From Leptobrachium leishanense (Eukaryota > Chordata > Amphibia > Anura > Megophryidae): DNA of 64,000 bases. Position numbers and translations under genes: made by a program. Positions 11,108-21,896 of this stretch are shown piece by piece. The stretch covers positions 160,165,049-160,229,048 of the forward strand of contig CM019067.1 of the NCBI GenBank assembly GCA_009667805.1. The letters run 5' to 3'. Under the pieces are notes generated by a model. The model worked only from the letters and a program-made list of their open reading frames with translations. It had not been told where the DNA came from and did no database searches. Numbering within the stretch: the first letter of the stretch is position 1; each line of letters starts with the position of its first letter.

Positions 11108-13729
11108 TTTTATTTAGCTTTTATTTAGTATATTTAGTATATTTACTGGGCTGTTACTCCTGGCAGTTGCTGCCGCTCCGGTGAGTATGGGCGCGATGCC
11201 ATTTTTTCTGTATTTATGTATATCATGCTTGTAACACCAGTCCGTCGTTCTGCAGCTGTTCCTCTTTCCATGTTTTTGTTTTTAATCCCAAATGGGAAGT
11301 GTTTGGTGCATGTATAAATAAAACCCACCATCTCTGCCTCTCCTTGGCTGAAAAGCAGCAGGAGGGGCTTGGAGCTGCTCAGTAGAGCGGCCTTTTGGTT
11401 ACAATTGTTAGGTACTCACTCTGTAAAGAGGTGCCGTGAAGTGGCGAGTGAGTTTACGTTGCAATGGCCATTGAAACAAACAAAAACCTCAGTTTTGTTG
11501 TACATGGAACACATAGAAACGAGCGCAGATGACACCTTTTTTCCTTGTTATGTTTTATACATTAACTGGGCTGTTACTCCTGGCAGTTGCTGCCGCTCCG
11601 GTGAGTATGGGCGCGATGCCATTTTTTCTGTATTTATGTATATCATGCTTGTAACACCAGTCCGTCGTTCTGCAGCTGTTCCTCTTTCCATGTTTTTGTT
11701 TTTAATCCCAAATGGGAAGTATTTGGTGCGTGTATAAATAAAAACCCACCATCTCTGCCTCTCCTTGGCTGAAAAGCAGCAGGAGGGGCTTGGAGCTGCT
11801 CAGTAGAGCGGCCTTTTGGTTACAATTGTTAGGTACTCACTCTGTAAAGAGGTGCCGTGAAGTGGCGAGTGAGTTTACGTTGCAATGGCCATTGAAACAA
11901 ACAAAAACCTCAGTTTTGTTGTACATGGAACACATAGAAACGAGCGCAGATGACACCTTTTTTCCTTGTTATGTTTTATACATTAACTGGGCTGTTACTC
12001 CTGGCAGTTGCTGCCGCTCCGGTGAGTATAGGCGCGACGCCATTTTTTCTGTATTTATGTATATCATGCTTGTAACACCAGTCCGTCATTCTGCAGCTGT
12101 TCCTCTTTCCATGTTTTTGTTTTTAATCCCAAATGGGAAGTGTTTGGTGCGTGTATAAATAAAACCCACCATCTCTGCCTCTCCTTGGCTGAAAAGCAGC
12201 AGGAGGGGCTTGGAGCTGCTCAGTAGAGCGGCCTTTTGGTTACAATTGTTAGATACTCACTCTGTAAAGAGGTGCTGTGAAGTGGCGAGTGAGCTTACGT
12301 TGCAATGGCCATTGAAACAAACAAAAACCTCAGTTTTGTTGTACATGGAACACATAGAAACGAGCGCAGATGACACCTTTTTTCCTTGTTATGTTTTATA
12401 CATTAACTGGGCTGTTACTCCTGGCAGTTGCTGCCGCTCCGGTGAGTATAGGTGCGACGCCATTTTTTCTGTATTTATGTATATCATGCTTGTAACACCA
12501 GTCCGTCATTCTGCAGCTGTTCCTCTTTCCATGTTTTTGTTTTTAATCCCAAATGGGAAGTGTTTGGTGCATGTATAAATAAAACCCACCATCTCTGCCT
12601 CTCCTTGGCTGAAAAGCAGCAGGAGGGGCTTGGAGCTGCTCAGTAGAGCGGCCTTTTGGTTACAATTGTTAGGTACTCACTCTGTAAAGAGGTGCTGTGA
12701 AGTGGCGAGTGAGCTTACGTTGCAATGGCCATTGAAACAAACAAAAACCTCAGTTTTGTTGTACATGGAACACATAGAAACGAGCGCAGATGACACCTTT
12801 TTTCCTTGTTATGTTTTATACATTAACTGGGCTGTTACTCCTGGCAGTTGCTGCCGCTCCGGTGAGTATAGGCGCGACGCCATTTTTTCTGTATTTATGT
12901 ATATCATGCTTGTAACACCAGTCCGTCATTCTGCAGCTGTTCCTCTTTCCATGTTTTTGTTTTTAATCCCAAATGGGAAGTGTTTGGTGCGTGTATAAAT
13001 AAAACCCACCATCTCTGCCTCTCCTTGGCTGAAAAGCAGCAGGAGGGGCTTGGAGCTGCTCAGTAGAGCGGCCTTTTGGTTACAATTGTTAGATACTCAC
13101 TCTGTAAAGAGGTGCTGTGAAGTGGCGAGTGAGCTTACGTTGCAATGGCCATTGAAACAAACAAAAACCTCAGTTTTGTTGTACATGGAACACATAGAAA
13201 CGAGCGCAGATGACACCTTTTTTCCTTGTTATGTTTTATACATTAACTGGGCTGTTACTCCTGGCAGTTGCTGCCGCTCCGGTGAGTATAGGTGCGACGC
13301 CATTTTTTCTGTATTTATGTATATCATGCTTGTAACACCAGTCCGTCATTCTGCAGCTGTTCCTCTTTCCATGTTTTTGTTTTTAATCCCAAATGGGAAG
13401 TGTTTGGTGCATGTATAAATAAAACCCACCATCTCTGCCTCTCCTTGGCTGAAAAGCAGCAGGAGGGGCTTGGAGCTGCTCAGTAGAGCGGCCTTTTGGT
13501 TACAATTGTTAGGTACTCACTCTGTAAAGAGGTGCTGTGAAGTGGCGAGTGAGCTTACGTTGCAATGGCCATTGAAACAAACAAAAACCTCAGTTTTGTT
13601 GTACATTGAACACATAGAAACGAGCGCAGATGACACCTTTTTTCCTTGTTATGTTTTATACATTAACTGGGCTGTTACTCCTGGCAGTTGCTGCCGCTCC
13701 GGTGAGTATGGGCGCGACGCCATTTTTTC
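11108..13729. repeat. 420-bp satellite array, about six units
   Basis: Tandem units of 420-421 bp. The landmark atggagctg/cttggagctgctcag recurs near 11369, 11790, 12210, 12630, 13050 and 13470. The array starts at about 11144 (actgggctgttactcctgg) after a T-rich leader built of tttatttagc/tttagta units, and stops abruptly in cattttttc at 13729. Units starting at 12210 and 13050 share private variants, as do 12630 and 13470, so the right half is an 840-bp dimer duplicated. Each unit holds a 122-codon open frame, but it has no family resemblance and no excess of silent changes that I can see, so I regard it as fortuitous. The flanking 15-bp duplication suggests that the block was inserted as a whole. 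Confidence 0.92.
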
Positions 13730-14172
13730 CATAATTTATATAGCACCAAAAGTTTCCGCAGTGCTTTATTACAATAACCAATAGGAACGAGATATAGATA
13801 AACGGACATATGATGGAAACAAGAGGCGTAGAGGGCCCTGCTCATAGGAGTTTACAATCTAGAGGGATTGGGGTTGAGGAAGACAAGAGGAATTTTACTA
13901 GATAGCAGGATCATTAGAGCCAGTGGGTTGGGAACGGTGGGGCCATAGAAGCAGCTTTAATCATGTGTGAGTAGATGAGAAGAGGGATGAGTTGCATCAG
14001 TGATGTGGTACGCTAATCTGAAGAGATGGGTTTTGAGGGATTTCTTGAAGGCCTTGAGTCCATGTCTAGTGCAGATCACCTGCCGACCGGAGATGTCTAG
14101 ATGGGACGTGCTTGCGGAGTAACGAAGACATGTAGGGAGGAGTTGAGTTATTGAGCGATTTGAACATGAGCA

Positions 14173-14975
14173 TCAGTATTTTAAACTGTATCCTGGAAAG
14201 TACAGGAAGCCAATGTAGGGACTGCTAGAGTGGGGAGGTAAGCGAGCTGCGTTTGGTGAGAAAATAAGCCTGGCCCCTGCATTCATTACAAATTGCAAAG
14301 GGGCAATACAGGAGTTGGGGAGGCAAATAAGGAGCGAGTTGCAGTTATCAAGTTGTGAAATGGCAAGAGCATGAACCAGCACTTTTGCAGTATCTTGTGC
14401 CGGAAAGGGGCAGACACGGGCAATGTTTTTGAGTTGAAAGTAACAGGATTTGGTCACTGTCTGGATGTGGGAAGAGAATGTTAGGTCAGAGTCAAAAGTG
14501 ACAACAAGGCAGCGAGCTTGGGGTGTTGGGCTAATGGGTGTTCCATTTACTCATAGAGAGATAGGTGGTATTGGGTTCTTCTTGGAGGGAGGAAAGACGA
14601 GAATTTCAGTTTTGGCAAGATTGAGTTTAAGGAAGCGGGAAGCCATCCAATTTGAGACAGCAGAGAGACAGTCAGTGAGAGATCTAGGGAGGAGAGGTAA
14701 ATTTGAGTGTCATCAGCGTATAGTTGGTACTGGAATCCAAAAGAGTTGATCGGTTTTCCTAGAGATGCAGCGCAGATTGAAAAATGTAGAGGGCCCAGTA
14801 CTGAACCTTGGGGCACCCTAACAGAGACAGGCTGCCAGGAGAAGGTACTTCCTGCAAGTGAGACACTAAATGATCGTTGGGACAGGTAGGAAGCGAACCA
14901 TGAAAGAACAGTACTTTGAAGGTCTATATCACTAAGAGTTTGAAGGAGGATTGTGTGGTCAACTGTCTTATTTCA
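14173..14975 (-). pseudogene. L2 reverse transcriptase, fragment
   Basis: The minus strand encodes, in order, VDHTILL near 14965, [10 protein letters not shown] (14790-14820), the catalytic [11 protein letters not shown] (about 14700-14735), and the thumb/C-terminal part FQLKNIARV...LVHALAISQLDNCN (about 14310-14445). These are the usual RT blocks of L2 LINEs. The frame shifts between the YADD block and the C-terminal block. The endonuclease and the N-terminal half are missing through 5' truncation. The element is dead. Confidence 0.88.
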
Positions 14976-15957
14976 TGGTAGAGATTTTACCTAAGGGGAT
15001 TTCATGCTTTCCAATTAATAAATAAAATAAGCTTTGTTTCGTAGTTATTCCTGACGTTGTATAGAATTTTTGTACATGTGTCTAGTAACTTGTTGCCATG
15101 TATTATGAACACATTCTGTTCTATTTCACAGATTGATGACACATTTTTTGACCTCTGAGCTTTTAAAAAAAATAAAAATGTATGTGCCCTATTTGGCTGG
15201 AGGCATTTCAGGCCATTAGCCACTGTTGTCATCTTTGGAAATCAGAAGCACCATGCAAATCCATCAAGAGGAATGACACATATTTTGGGTTTCCATGGTA
15301 ACAATATTTCACAATAGTTCAACTATAGTCAAAATAAAAAAAAATGATATGCTTACGCGGCCAACAATAAAAAAAATTGACAGCTACGTTGTTGTTAAAG
15401 GAGACATATGTACATTTAAAATAAAAAGATTTTAAGCGATAGACTTTCACCACATTCCACATTAACATGGAATTGATTTGTAGAGAAAATGTAATGATGG
15501 TTTCTATATGAAATCAATTTGCATTGTAAAATAATTGACAGTCTCGCTCAACTTTTATCAAATGCACTCTTGTGTATGCGTTTGCAAAAAAAAAAATAAG
15601 AACTGTACAGGCATTTGAATTAATGTGAATGTCGAATCACACTAAAAACTATGAAAGTAAATGTTTATGAGAGAGGGTGATTTTTATACATATTTGTAAC
15701 TACTGTATAGCCTCATCATATGAGGCTACTACGAGAGTCCGTATGCCAAAATACATGAAAAAAAATTAAAAGATCATTTATAATTAAAATTTTTACAATA
15801 ACCTTTCTTTTTATTTTTAAACTTTTTTTGTATTTTTTAAAAAAACATTTTTGTTTATTTTTAAAATCCATTTTTTAACAGATCTTTTTATTATTTTTAA
15901 AGAACCTTTTCATTATTTAGACTCAATTTTAATACATTTTATTGATATATGCTCCTA
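14976..15957. other. AT-rich, no recognisable feature
   Basis: Very A/T-rich with homopolymer runs. No coding family or bounded repeat is visible. Confidence 0.4.
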
Positions 15958-15961
15958 TTAA

Positions 15962-16608
15962 CCCCTTCGCTGCTGAGCCATTTCAGCTCTCGGTGCTGAG
16001 CTCATTTTGACTGTTTTGTGCTCATCATGTTTAAACGCGATTTGAAGTTTTGTGGCAGATTCACAATATATCATTATTATAGGTATACGTCATGCACTGC
16101 CAAAATGCTACAATAAAAACTGTAAAAAAAAATCAATCATTTACGGCGTGTAAAATAATTTTTTCATATTTCATCATCCAAGCCTTTGCAGCTATATATT
16201 CTATGGGGTACGCTTGTAAAAAAAATTAGAAATGGGAACGCATTACAGTTTTTTTTTTCTGAGAATATAAGTGATTTTAGCTAAACGTATTAGCTAAGAG
16301 TTGACAAAACAACATTTTTCACTTATGCAGCATCATTGTTCACATTTTAATATAATTGAATAGTGAACAATATTGATGCATTAACAAATTTAAAAAATAT
16401 TTTTTATTTATATATTTATTTCTTTGTTATATATTTTTTTAATGTAACTTAGTCACGTTTGGTATAATTGGAAAGGCCATGCTCTGGCCTTTCCAATAAT
16501 ACCACACACGACCCACTAGCTCCCACTGGTAGGGTGGTCCTTTGGACCACCATATCTCCCGATCCCCACCACAGGGTTTTCATAGAGAAACTCCTTGGCT
16601 GCTAGGGG
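15962..16608. mobile_element. 647-bp non-autonomous element with TTAA target
   Basis: Left terminus TTAA|CCCCTTCGCTGCTGAGCC and right terminus cttggctgctagggg|TTAA form a short, imperfect inverted repeat bounded by TTAA on both sides (15958-15961, 16609-16612). TTAA target duplication is typical of piggyBac and Kolobok elements. The interior is AT-rich and non-coding. Parts of it (16160-16290 and the ggaaaggccatgctctgg block near 16470) recur in the hAT-like element at 29063-30124, so at least one of the two carries a captured or nested piece. Confidence 0.6.
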
Positions 16609-16612
16609 TTAA

Positions 16613-17201
16613 TTCTCCAACTGACATCATCGTGTCATGCGCGATGACGTCAGTGAGCTGGGATAGCAGTGTAATATGGATAAGATTGGCAAGATTCCTA
16701 GTAGCAGATTGGATAGGGCCAGGGTTAGGTGAGACATTACTGGCTATCAGACGTAGAAGGTGGGTAAGAGAGTGTGAGTTCAGAGAACATGATAAGGACT
16801 GGGACCTGAGTGTGTGATAATAAGGATTGTGTAGACATTAAGCCAGGACTTGAGTTGAGAAAAAAGGTGAAGGAAGGAGCGAGGGAGAAAATAATGAGAT
16901 TGTGAGGGGTTATAGGTACATACAAAGAAAGGGCAAGTTTAGGGAAAATGCAAGAGAAAGAAAAGCAAGAGTAGCGAGATGGGGAAGAGCATTATAGAGG
17001 AAGATGGTGGGTGCAGGAGGAAAAAAAGTATGGGAGTAAAGATGAGACAAGAGCTAGGAGCAAATGTGAAAATTGTGATGCAGGATAAGACTGAGTGATG
17101 TAATTAGATACGCATTGCTCCTGTGATGGATTAGGAGGGTATAAAGTAATTGAGAACCAGTGGGTGGATGGTCGAGGGGAGGGTACGGAACAAAGTACAG
17201 G
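16613..17201. other. no gene; purine-rich stretch
   Basis: A short inverted repeat (tgacatcatcgtgtcatgcgcgatgacgtca in outline, 16621-16651) and a GA-rich strand from about 16760 to 17060. No coding family is seen. Confidence 0.35.
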
Positions 17202-17289
17202 CAGGGCCGGCCCAAGACAATGTGCTGCCTGGAGCGAAGGATGAAATGCTGCCCCCACATAAAAAAAAAACACAAAAAAAAAACACGCA

Positions 17290-17515
17290 GTGTGTATGAG
17301 CGTATCACAGTGCGCCACAGCAATAAAATTCGAACACTCAGACACACCGAACTTTCAAATTTTATTGCTGTGGAGCTCTGTGATACAGTAATGTGAGGTG
17401 TGTATAAGTGTATAACTGAGCTTCACATCAATAAGACTGACAGTAATGTGCAAAATGTGTATGAGTGCGAGTTTTATTGCTGTAGCGCTCTGATACACTA
17501 ATACACACCCACACG
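17290..17515. repeat. degenerate tandem repeat related to 60800-61320
   Basis: Several copies of ttttattgctgtgg(ag)ctctg followed by gatac and by gtgtgtatgag-type spacers, partly in inverted order. The same core makes up the 57-bp minisatellite in the hAT at 59193-61654. Confidence 0.6.
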
Positions 17516-17519
17516 ACCA

Positions 17520-17998
17520 GAATTTCACATACCCAGCAGAGCCCAGAAGCTGATGTACCCTGCAGAGCCCAGAATCTGACGTACCCTGCAAAGCCCAGAA
17601 TCTGACGTACCCAGCAGAGCCCCGAATCTGACGTACCCAGCAGAGCCCGGAATCTGACGTACCCAGCAGAGCCTGGAATCTGACGTACCCAGCAGAGCTC
17701 AGAATCTGACCTACCCAGCAGAGCCCAGAATCTGACGTACCCATGCAGAGGCCAGAATCTGATGTACACAGCAGAGGCCAGAATCTGACGTACACAGCAG
17801 AGCCCTGAATTTGATGTACCCAGCAGAGCCCTGAATTTTACGTACCCAGCAGAGCCCAGAATCTGATGTACCCAGCAGAGCCCAGAATCTGATGTACCCA
17901 GCAGAGCCCAGAATCTGATGTACCCTGCAGAGCCCAGAATCTGATGTACCCTGCAGAGCCCAGAATCTGATGTACCCAGCAGAGCCCAGAATTTGACA
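17520..17998. repeat. 26-bp minisatellite, about 18 units
   Basis: Head-to-tail units of about 26 bp built on cccagcagagcccagaatct plus gatgta or gacgta. Point differences are scattered through the array. Because 26 is not a multiple of 3, all minus-strand frames cycle through the same peptide repeat and give a long chance ORF (minus strand, 17428-18198). Confidence 0.93.
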
Positions 17999-18054
17999 TG
18001 TTTGTATAGTGTGTGATTTTGTGTCAGTTTGTTTGTTTTCTTACTTACTGTATT

Positions 18055-18790
18055 AGCCACAGGCTCCACTCCAGAATATGCGGGCTCTGCCCCCAGGCTG
18101 AGATTGTTCGGCCAGGAATGGCCTTGTGAGGGGCGCTGGGCTCCGCGCGGTGTGTGGGCAGAATGCTGGTACTCGGGGCAGGCTGCATGCCCGCACACAG
18201 CAGCGGCAGCGGGAGGAGGACATGCGCCCTGTGTGTGGCTGCAATCTCCGCCAGGCAGGAAGCCTCAAGGACAGAGAGCAGTGGCTGGGGGAGCAGCAGC
18301 CGCCTGAACGAGCCATGCTCACCCGCCCCACACATCCGCCGCCACTAGCTCCGCACGGCCTGTGCTCGGGAGGAGGACGGAAGGAAACTGGCGAGTCCCA
18401 GGCGTTCGGTGTCACTGTCCTCTCGGCAGCCAGCACCCCTCTGCAAGCCCACCTCCAGCTGCTCCCCCAGCAGCATGGTGCGGAAAGCACCATGACGCCA
18501 TTCACTTTTCACTGGGGCGCCGCAAAAGTAGATGCCACCGCCGTTAAAAAAAATAGTGCAGCGGTGCCGGTGCGCTGCCCGCCCTGGGAGGAGGAAGTGT
18601 GACGTCGACCCGACGTAATCTCTCACTCGTCTCTATCCTTCCTCGCCTCGGCCGCAGCGCCACCCGTACTCCAATGGACGCATGCCTAGCATGTGTGTGG
18701 GTGTGCGCGGCCAGCGGCGGCACGCAGTGTAGCAACGCGCCGGCCGCCACACCACATAAGTTGCTGGTGCTGCCGCCACCGCCGCCACAG
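18055..18790. other. CpG-rich segment within the 17202 element
   Basis: Strongly GC- and CpG-rich compared with the surroundings, with many overlapping chance ORFs on both strands. A comparable CpG-rich block follows the left terminus of the hAT at 34838, so I read it as element-derived, perhaps its promoter, rather than a host CpG island. Confidence 0.45.
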
Positions 18791-18800
18791 CACCAGTGTG

Positions 18801-19074
18801 GAGGCTTTTTGTCTCACTTTTTGTCCTCCACCACAACCCTTATAATATATATAAGATTCTGTGTAATAACAGATCCAGGATGTGTAAAAGTGAGACAGAG
18901 GTCATTTGCATATCTTACCCAGAATTCCTTGCTGCATATGGGGAATTTGGCACAGGAGCTCTGGGATGCAATTCTTTGAATTGCTATGATGTGCGGGTGG
19001 CTTCTGCAATATTAAACACACTTTTGATAGTGTGGAGGCTTTTTGTCTCACTTTTAGTCCTTCACCACAACCCT

Positions 19075-19106
<32 letters not shown>

Positions 19107-19345
19107 ATATACAAAACAACAGAAGGTTGCACTCAACCTCAAAACTAAGCGGGTGCATCTAAGACATTAAATACAAAACACCAAGAAAGAGCACTCCATA
19201 TTATTGACCACCTTCTTCCATCACTTTCTGCGGCAAAAAAAGCACAGTTTTAAAAATATTCAAAAAACCTGACTGAGGCAAAATAACCCGCTTAGTTTTG
19301 AGGTTGAGTGCCACCTTCTGTTGTTTTGATTTTATTTATAGAGAG
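18801..19345. repeat. fold-back repeat family with (TA)n
   Basis: Two copies of gtggaggctttttgtctcac (about 18797 and 19032) flank a block. Its reverse complement (cattccccatatgcagcaagg) recurs at about 58020. After a (TA)n run (19073-19106) comes a hairpin: acagaaggttgcactcaacc...aagcgggt at 19112-19152 against its complement at 19288-19324. The same terminus (actcaacctaaa...gcgggtgcatctaagac) appears at the window's right edge. Confidence 0.55.
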
Positions 19346-20278
19346 TAGGGATGAGCGTTCGGTTCAATTCAAACGTGAGTTTGAATCAAACATCGGCCGT
19401 TCGAGTGTTCGGCGAACGCCGAACATTATGGGATGTTCGCGGTTTGTTCGACCGTGGACATTCCAGAATAAAAAATGCGACCACAGGTCTCCTAAATGTA
19501 CCGGCGGCTGCCGGTACATTTAGGAGACCTGTGGCTGTGGCCCCCGGCCCCCGTATCTCACCTGTCCTGCAGCTGTCCCGGCCTCCTGTACCCCAGTCCG
19601 TCAGCTGCTCCGGTCTGTCTGGCCGCGGCTCCTCTCTGCCCCCACTTCTTCATGCTGAATGATCTGATTGGGCAAAGTCCTGCACCTGACCTGGACTTTG
19701 CCCAATCAGGGCTCTAATTCAATATTGAGCCCTGATTGGACAAAGTCCAGGTCAGGTGCAGGACTTTGCCCAATCAGAGCTCAGCATGAAGATGAGCTTT
19801 AACCAAGCTCTGATTGGTTAAAGTTGATGCAAGACTTTAACCAATCAGAGCTTGGTTAAAGCTCATCTTCATGCTGAGCTCTGATTGGGCAAAGTCCTGC
19901 ACCTGACCTGGACTTTGCCCAATCAGGGCTCAATATTGAATTAGAGCCCTGATTGGGCAAAGTCCAGGTCAGGCGCAGGACTTTGCCCAATCAGATCATT
20001 CAGCATGAAGATGTGGGGCAGAGAGGAGCTGTGGCCAGACGGACCGGAGGAGCTGACGGACCGGGGAACAGGAGGCCGGGACAGCTGCAGGACAGGTGAG
20101 TTACCGGGGCTGGGGGCTGCAGCCACAGGTCTCCTAAATGTACATCTAGGAGAACTGCGAACACATTTTGCGTGTTCGGCCCCCATACTTTACATTGTGT
20201 TCAAGTTCGTATTCGAACATTTCAGCCGTTCGGCTGTTCCGATACGAACCGAACACAAAGGTGTTCGGCTCATCACTA
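19346..20278. mobile_element. hAT copy B with a large internal palindrome
   Basis: Termini TAGGGATGAGCGTTCGG and GTTCGGCTCATCACTA, with a perfect 8-bp duplication ATAGAGAG (19338-19345, 20279-20286). The subterminal gttcg-rich sequence resembles the hAT at 49023, so the same transposase family probably mobilised it. The interior has nothing of the transposase. It is an almost perfect inverted repeat running from about 19486 to 20145, with many ctgattgggcaaagtcc units inverted around a centre near 19823. No coding capacity. Confidence 0.92.
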
Positions 20279-20286
20279 ATAGAGAG

Positions 20287-21040
20287 CTGACAACTTTCAT
20301 TTAGTATGCACCCCTTCCTGTTCACAGGTTCCCCAGCATGGCAGCCTATATAAGGCCTAGAGCCTGCTGGGGAGCTCCAGGGTGAGTTGATCCTGTAAGT
20401 GCAGATTCGGTCAAGTTAGATAGGACCTGTCAAAGATGGGGTACATTGGCGAATGTGACAGGCTTAAGCAAATTATGATCATACTCTGTGAACTGAATTC
20501 CCATAATTTATTGCCTCAGTCAGGGTTTTTGAATATTTTTAAAACTATGCTTTTTTTTGCCGCAGAAAATGATGGAAGAAGGTGGTCAATAATATGGAGT
20601 GCTCTTTCTTGGTGTTTTGTGTATATACATATATATACCCAAGTATAGAGGATGGGTGCTTCTCAAGACATAAAATACAACAACCAGGAGAGCACACCAA
20701 CTCATACATTCAAAGATGTTAATAGTGCCCCACATATTTAAAGATTTTACCAAATGATTTTAAATATGTGCCGCACATATTTAAAGATTTTACCTTTAAA
20801 GATTCTAACAACTCTTAACCCTTTCAAGATTTTTACACGTTTTAACCCATTAAAGATAATTTTAACCCTAAACTCTGTCAAAAAATTATGGAAATTTAGT
20901 TCACAATGTATGGCCATTGTTAAAGTCTTTGAATGCATGACTTGGTGTGCTCTCCTCCTGGTTTGTTGTATTTTTTGTCTTGAGAAGCACCGTCCCTCTA
21001 TGCTTGGTAAAGGTTGAGTGCTGCCCTCTTTGTGTATTTT
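20287..21040. repeat. fold-back repeats related to 57950-58440 and 61663-61960
   Basis: 20330-20630 (aggcctagagcctgctgggg, aggacctgtcaa, tggagtgctctttct) matches 61690-61940 in outline. 20640-21035 is a hairpin. Its left arm (gtgcttctcaagacataaaa, ccaggagagcacacca) pairs with the right arm (tggtgtgctctcctcctggt, tgtcttgagaagcacc). A related hairpin is at 58110-58430. Class unknown. Confidence 0.55.
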
Positions 21041-21896
21041 ATATATACTGTATGTACACTGAAATTCTATAGTGCAATCATAGTAAACATATTCAACAGC
21101 AAAGGAGACAAAAGGAGAGGGCAACATCCAGTCTGAGAGTCACCTTGTTGAGTGAAGTTGCTTGCTGGAAGGATAGAGGACTTGGCGCGAAGAGCCAGGT
21201 TAAGTCAGGAGAGGTGATTTCTTGTGTTTGCTTCGAGTTCCGGGTGGAAATAAGACAAATATTACCAGTAGGGGAAAATAGATAGTTCTTTTTAATTGTT
21301 TTTGACACTAATCTGCAATCAAATACAGGCTAAATTTGGGAAGATGTTAAACATCCTAATTATAAGGAATGTAGATATTTTTGGGTCTGCAATCTTAAGA
21401 AGCAATGAAAATTGTACATTCTGTAAGAATGAAACAAAATTAACATTATTACAGAAATGATGAATAAGTTAGAATTTGAATTTAAATTAGAATTTAATTA
21501 AAGATTGTTGCTGTTATTAATTATACAATTCTGTGGTGCATTTAGACTTTAGTAGGGAATGGATGCAGTATTTTTTTTTTTATCTGATATAACTTTGTGG
21601 TTGAACCAAGCGCTTTTCTTTGAAAAAATAATAGCTGAGCGCTGCATGCGTTCAGACTCACTCTGAGCACCAGCTAGCGCGAGGGTTTCATGCAGTCTGT
21701 TCGCGACAAACGGGCAGACCGCTTTTCACATATCACCATAGGACCACCTGAGATATTTCAGAGGCTATGGTTACCTAGTGGCTCTGCCTCACCTGATTCC
21801 AAAGACCACACATCCATGTGAGAGGTTTACTTTAAGACTTGTAAATAATAATAATATAAAAAATAGTAGGAAAATTCCTTAATTTCCGTTTTTTAA
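21041..21896. other. no recognisable feature
   Basis: AT-rich sequence without family resemblance. Confidence 0.35.

Larger units (their letters stand above)
11079..14975 (-). mobile_element. L2 LINE, 5'-truncated, with satellite array in its tail
   Basis: On the minus strand, RT sequence (14975 to about 14190) runs into an L2-type 3' end: aaagcactgcgg, then ggtgctatataaattatg near 13730-13770. The TAA-rich tail of that 3' end is found not at 13730 but at 11079-11092. The intervening 11108-13729 is a tandem satellite array, bordered on both sides by the same 15 bp, cataatttatatagc (11093-11107, 13730-13744). The LINE is therefore one truncated copy split by a later insertion. Confidence 0.8.
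17202..18800 (+). mobile_element. hAT-like element, left end only; right end uncertain
   Basis: Starts CAGGGCCGGCCCAAG, closely resembling the CAGGGCCGGTGCT terminus of the hAT at 34838. As in that element, a minisatellite and a CpG-rich segment follow. A matching right terminus and an 8-bp duplication were not found, so the end at about 18800 is only where the GC-rich part stops and another repeat family begins. No transposase is recognisable. Confidence 0.5.

Noticed and set aside
11369..13784. Series of 122-codon ORFs repeated every 420 bp, resembling a tandem gene family
   Set aside because: They are the same frame of a satellite unit. The peptide has no family resemblance, differences among units do not favour silent sites, and the array sits as an insert in an L2 tail.
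17428..18198. 256-codon minus-strand ORF with repeated GTSDSGLCWVHQ-like units
   Set aside because: It is the translation of the 26-bp minisatellite. With a period not divisible by 3, all frames are similar and stop-free by chance.
18055..18790. CpG-rich segment as a host-gene promoter or CpG island
   Set aside because: A similar block follows the terminus of the hAT at 34838, no host exon lies downstream, and the surrounding sequence is transposon-derived.
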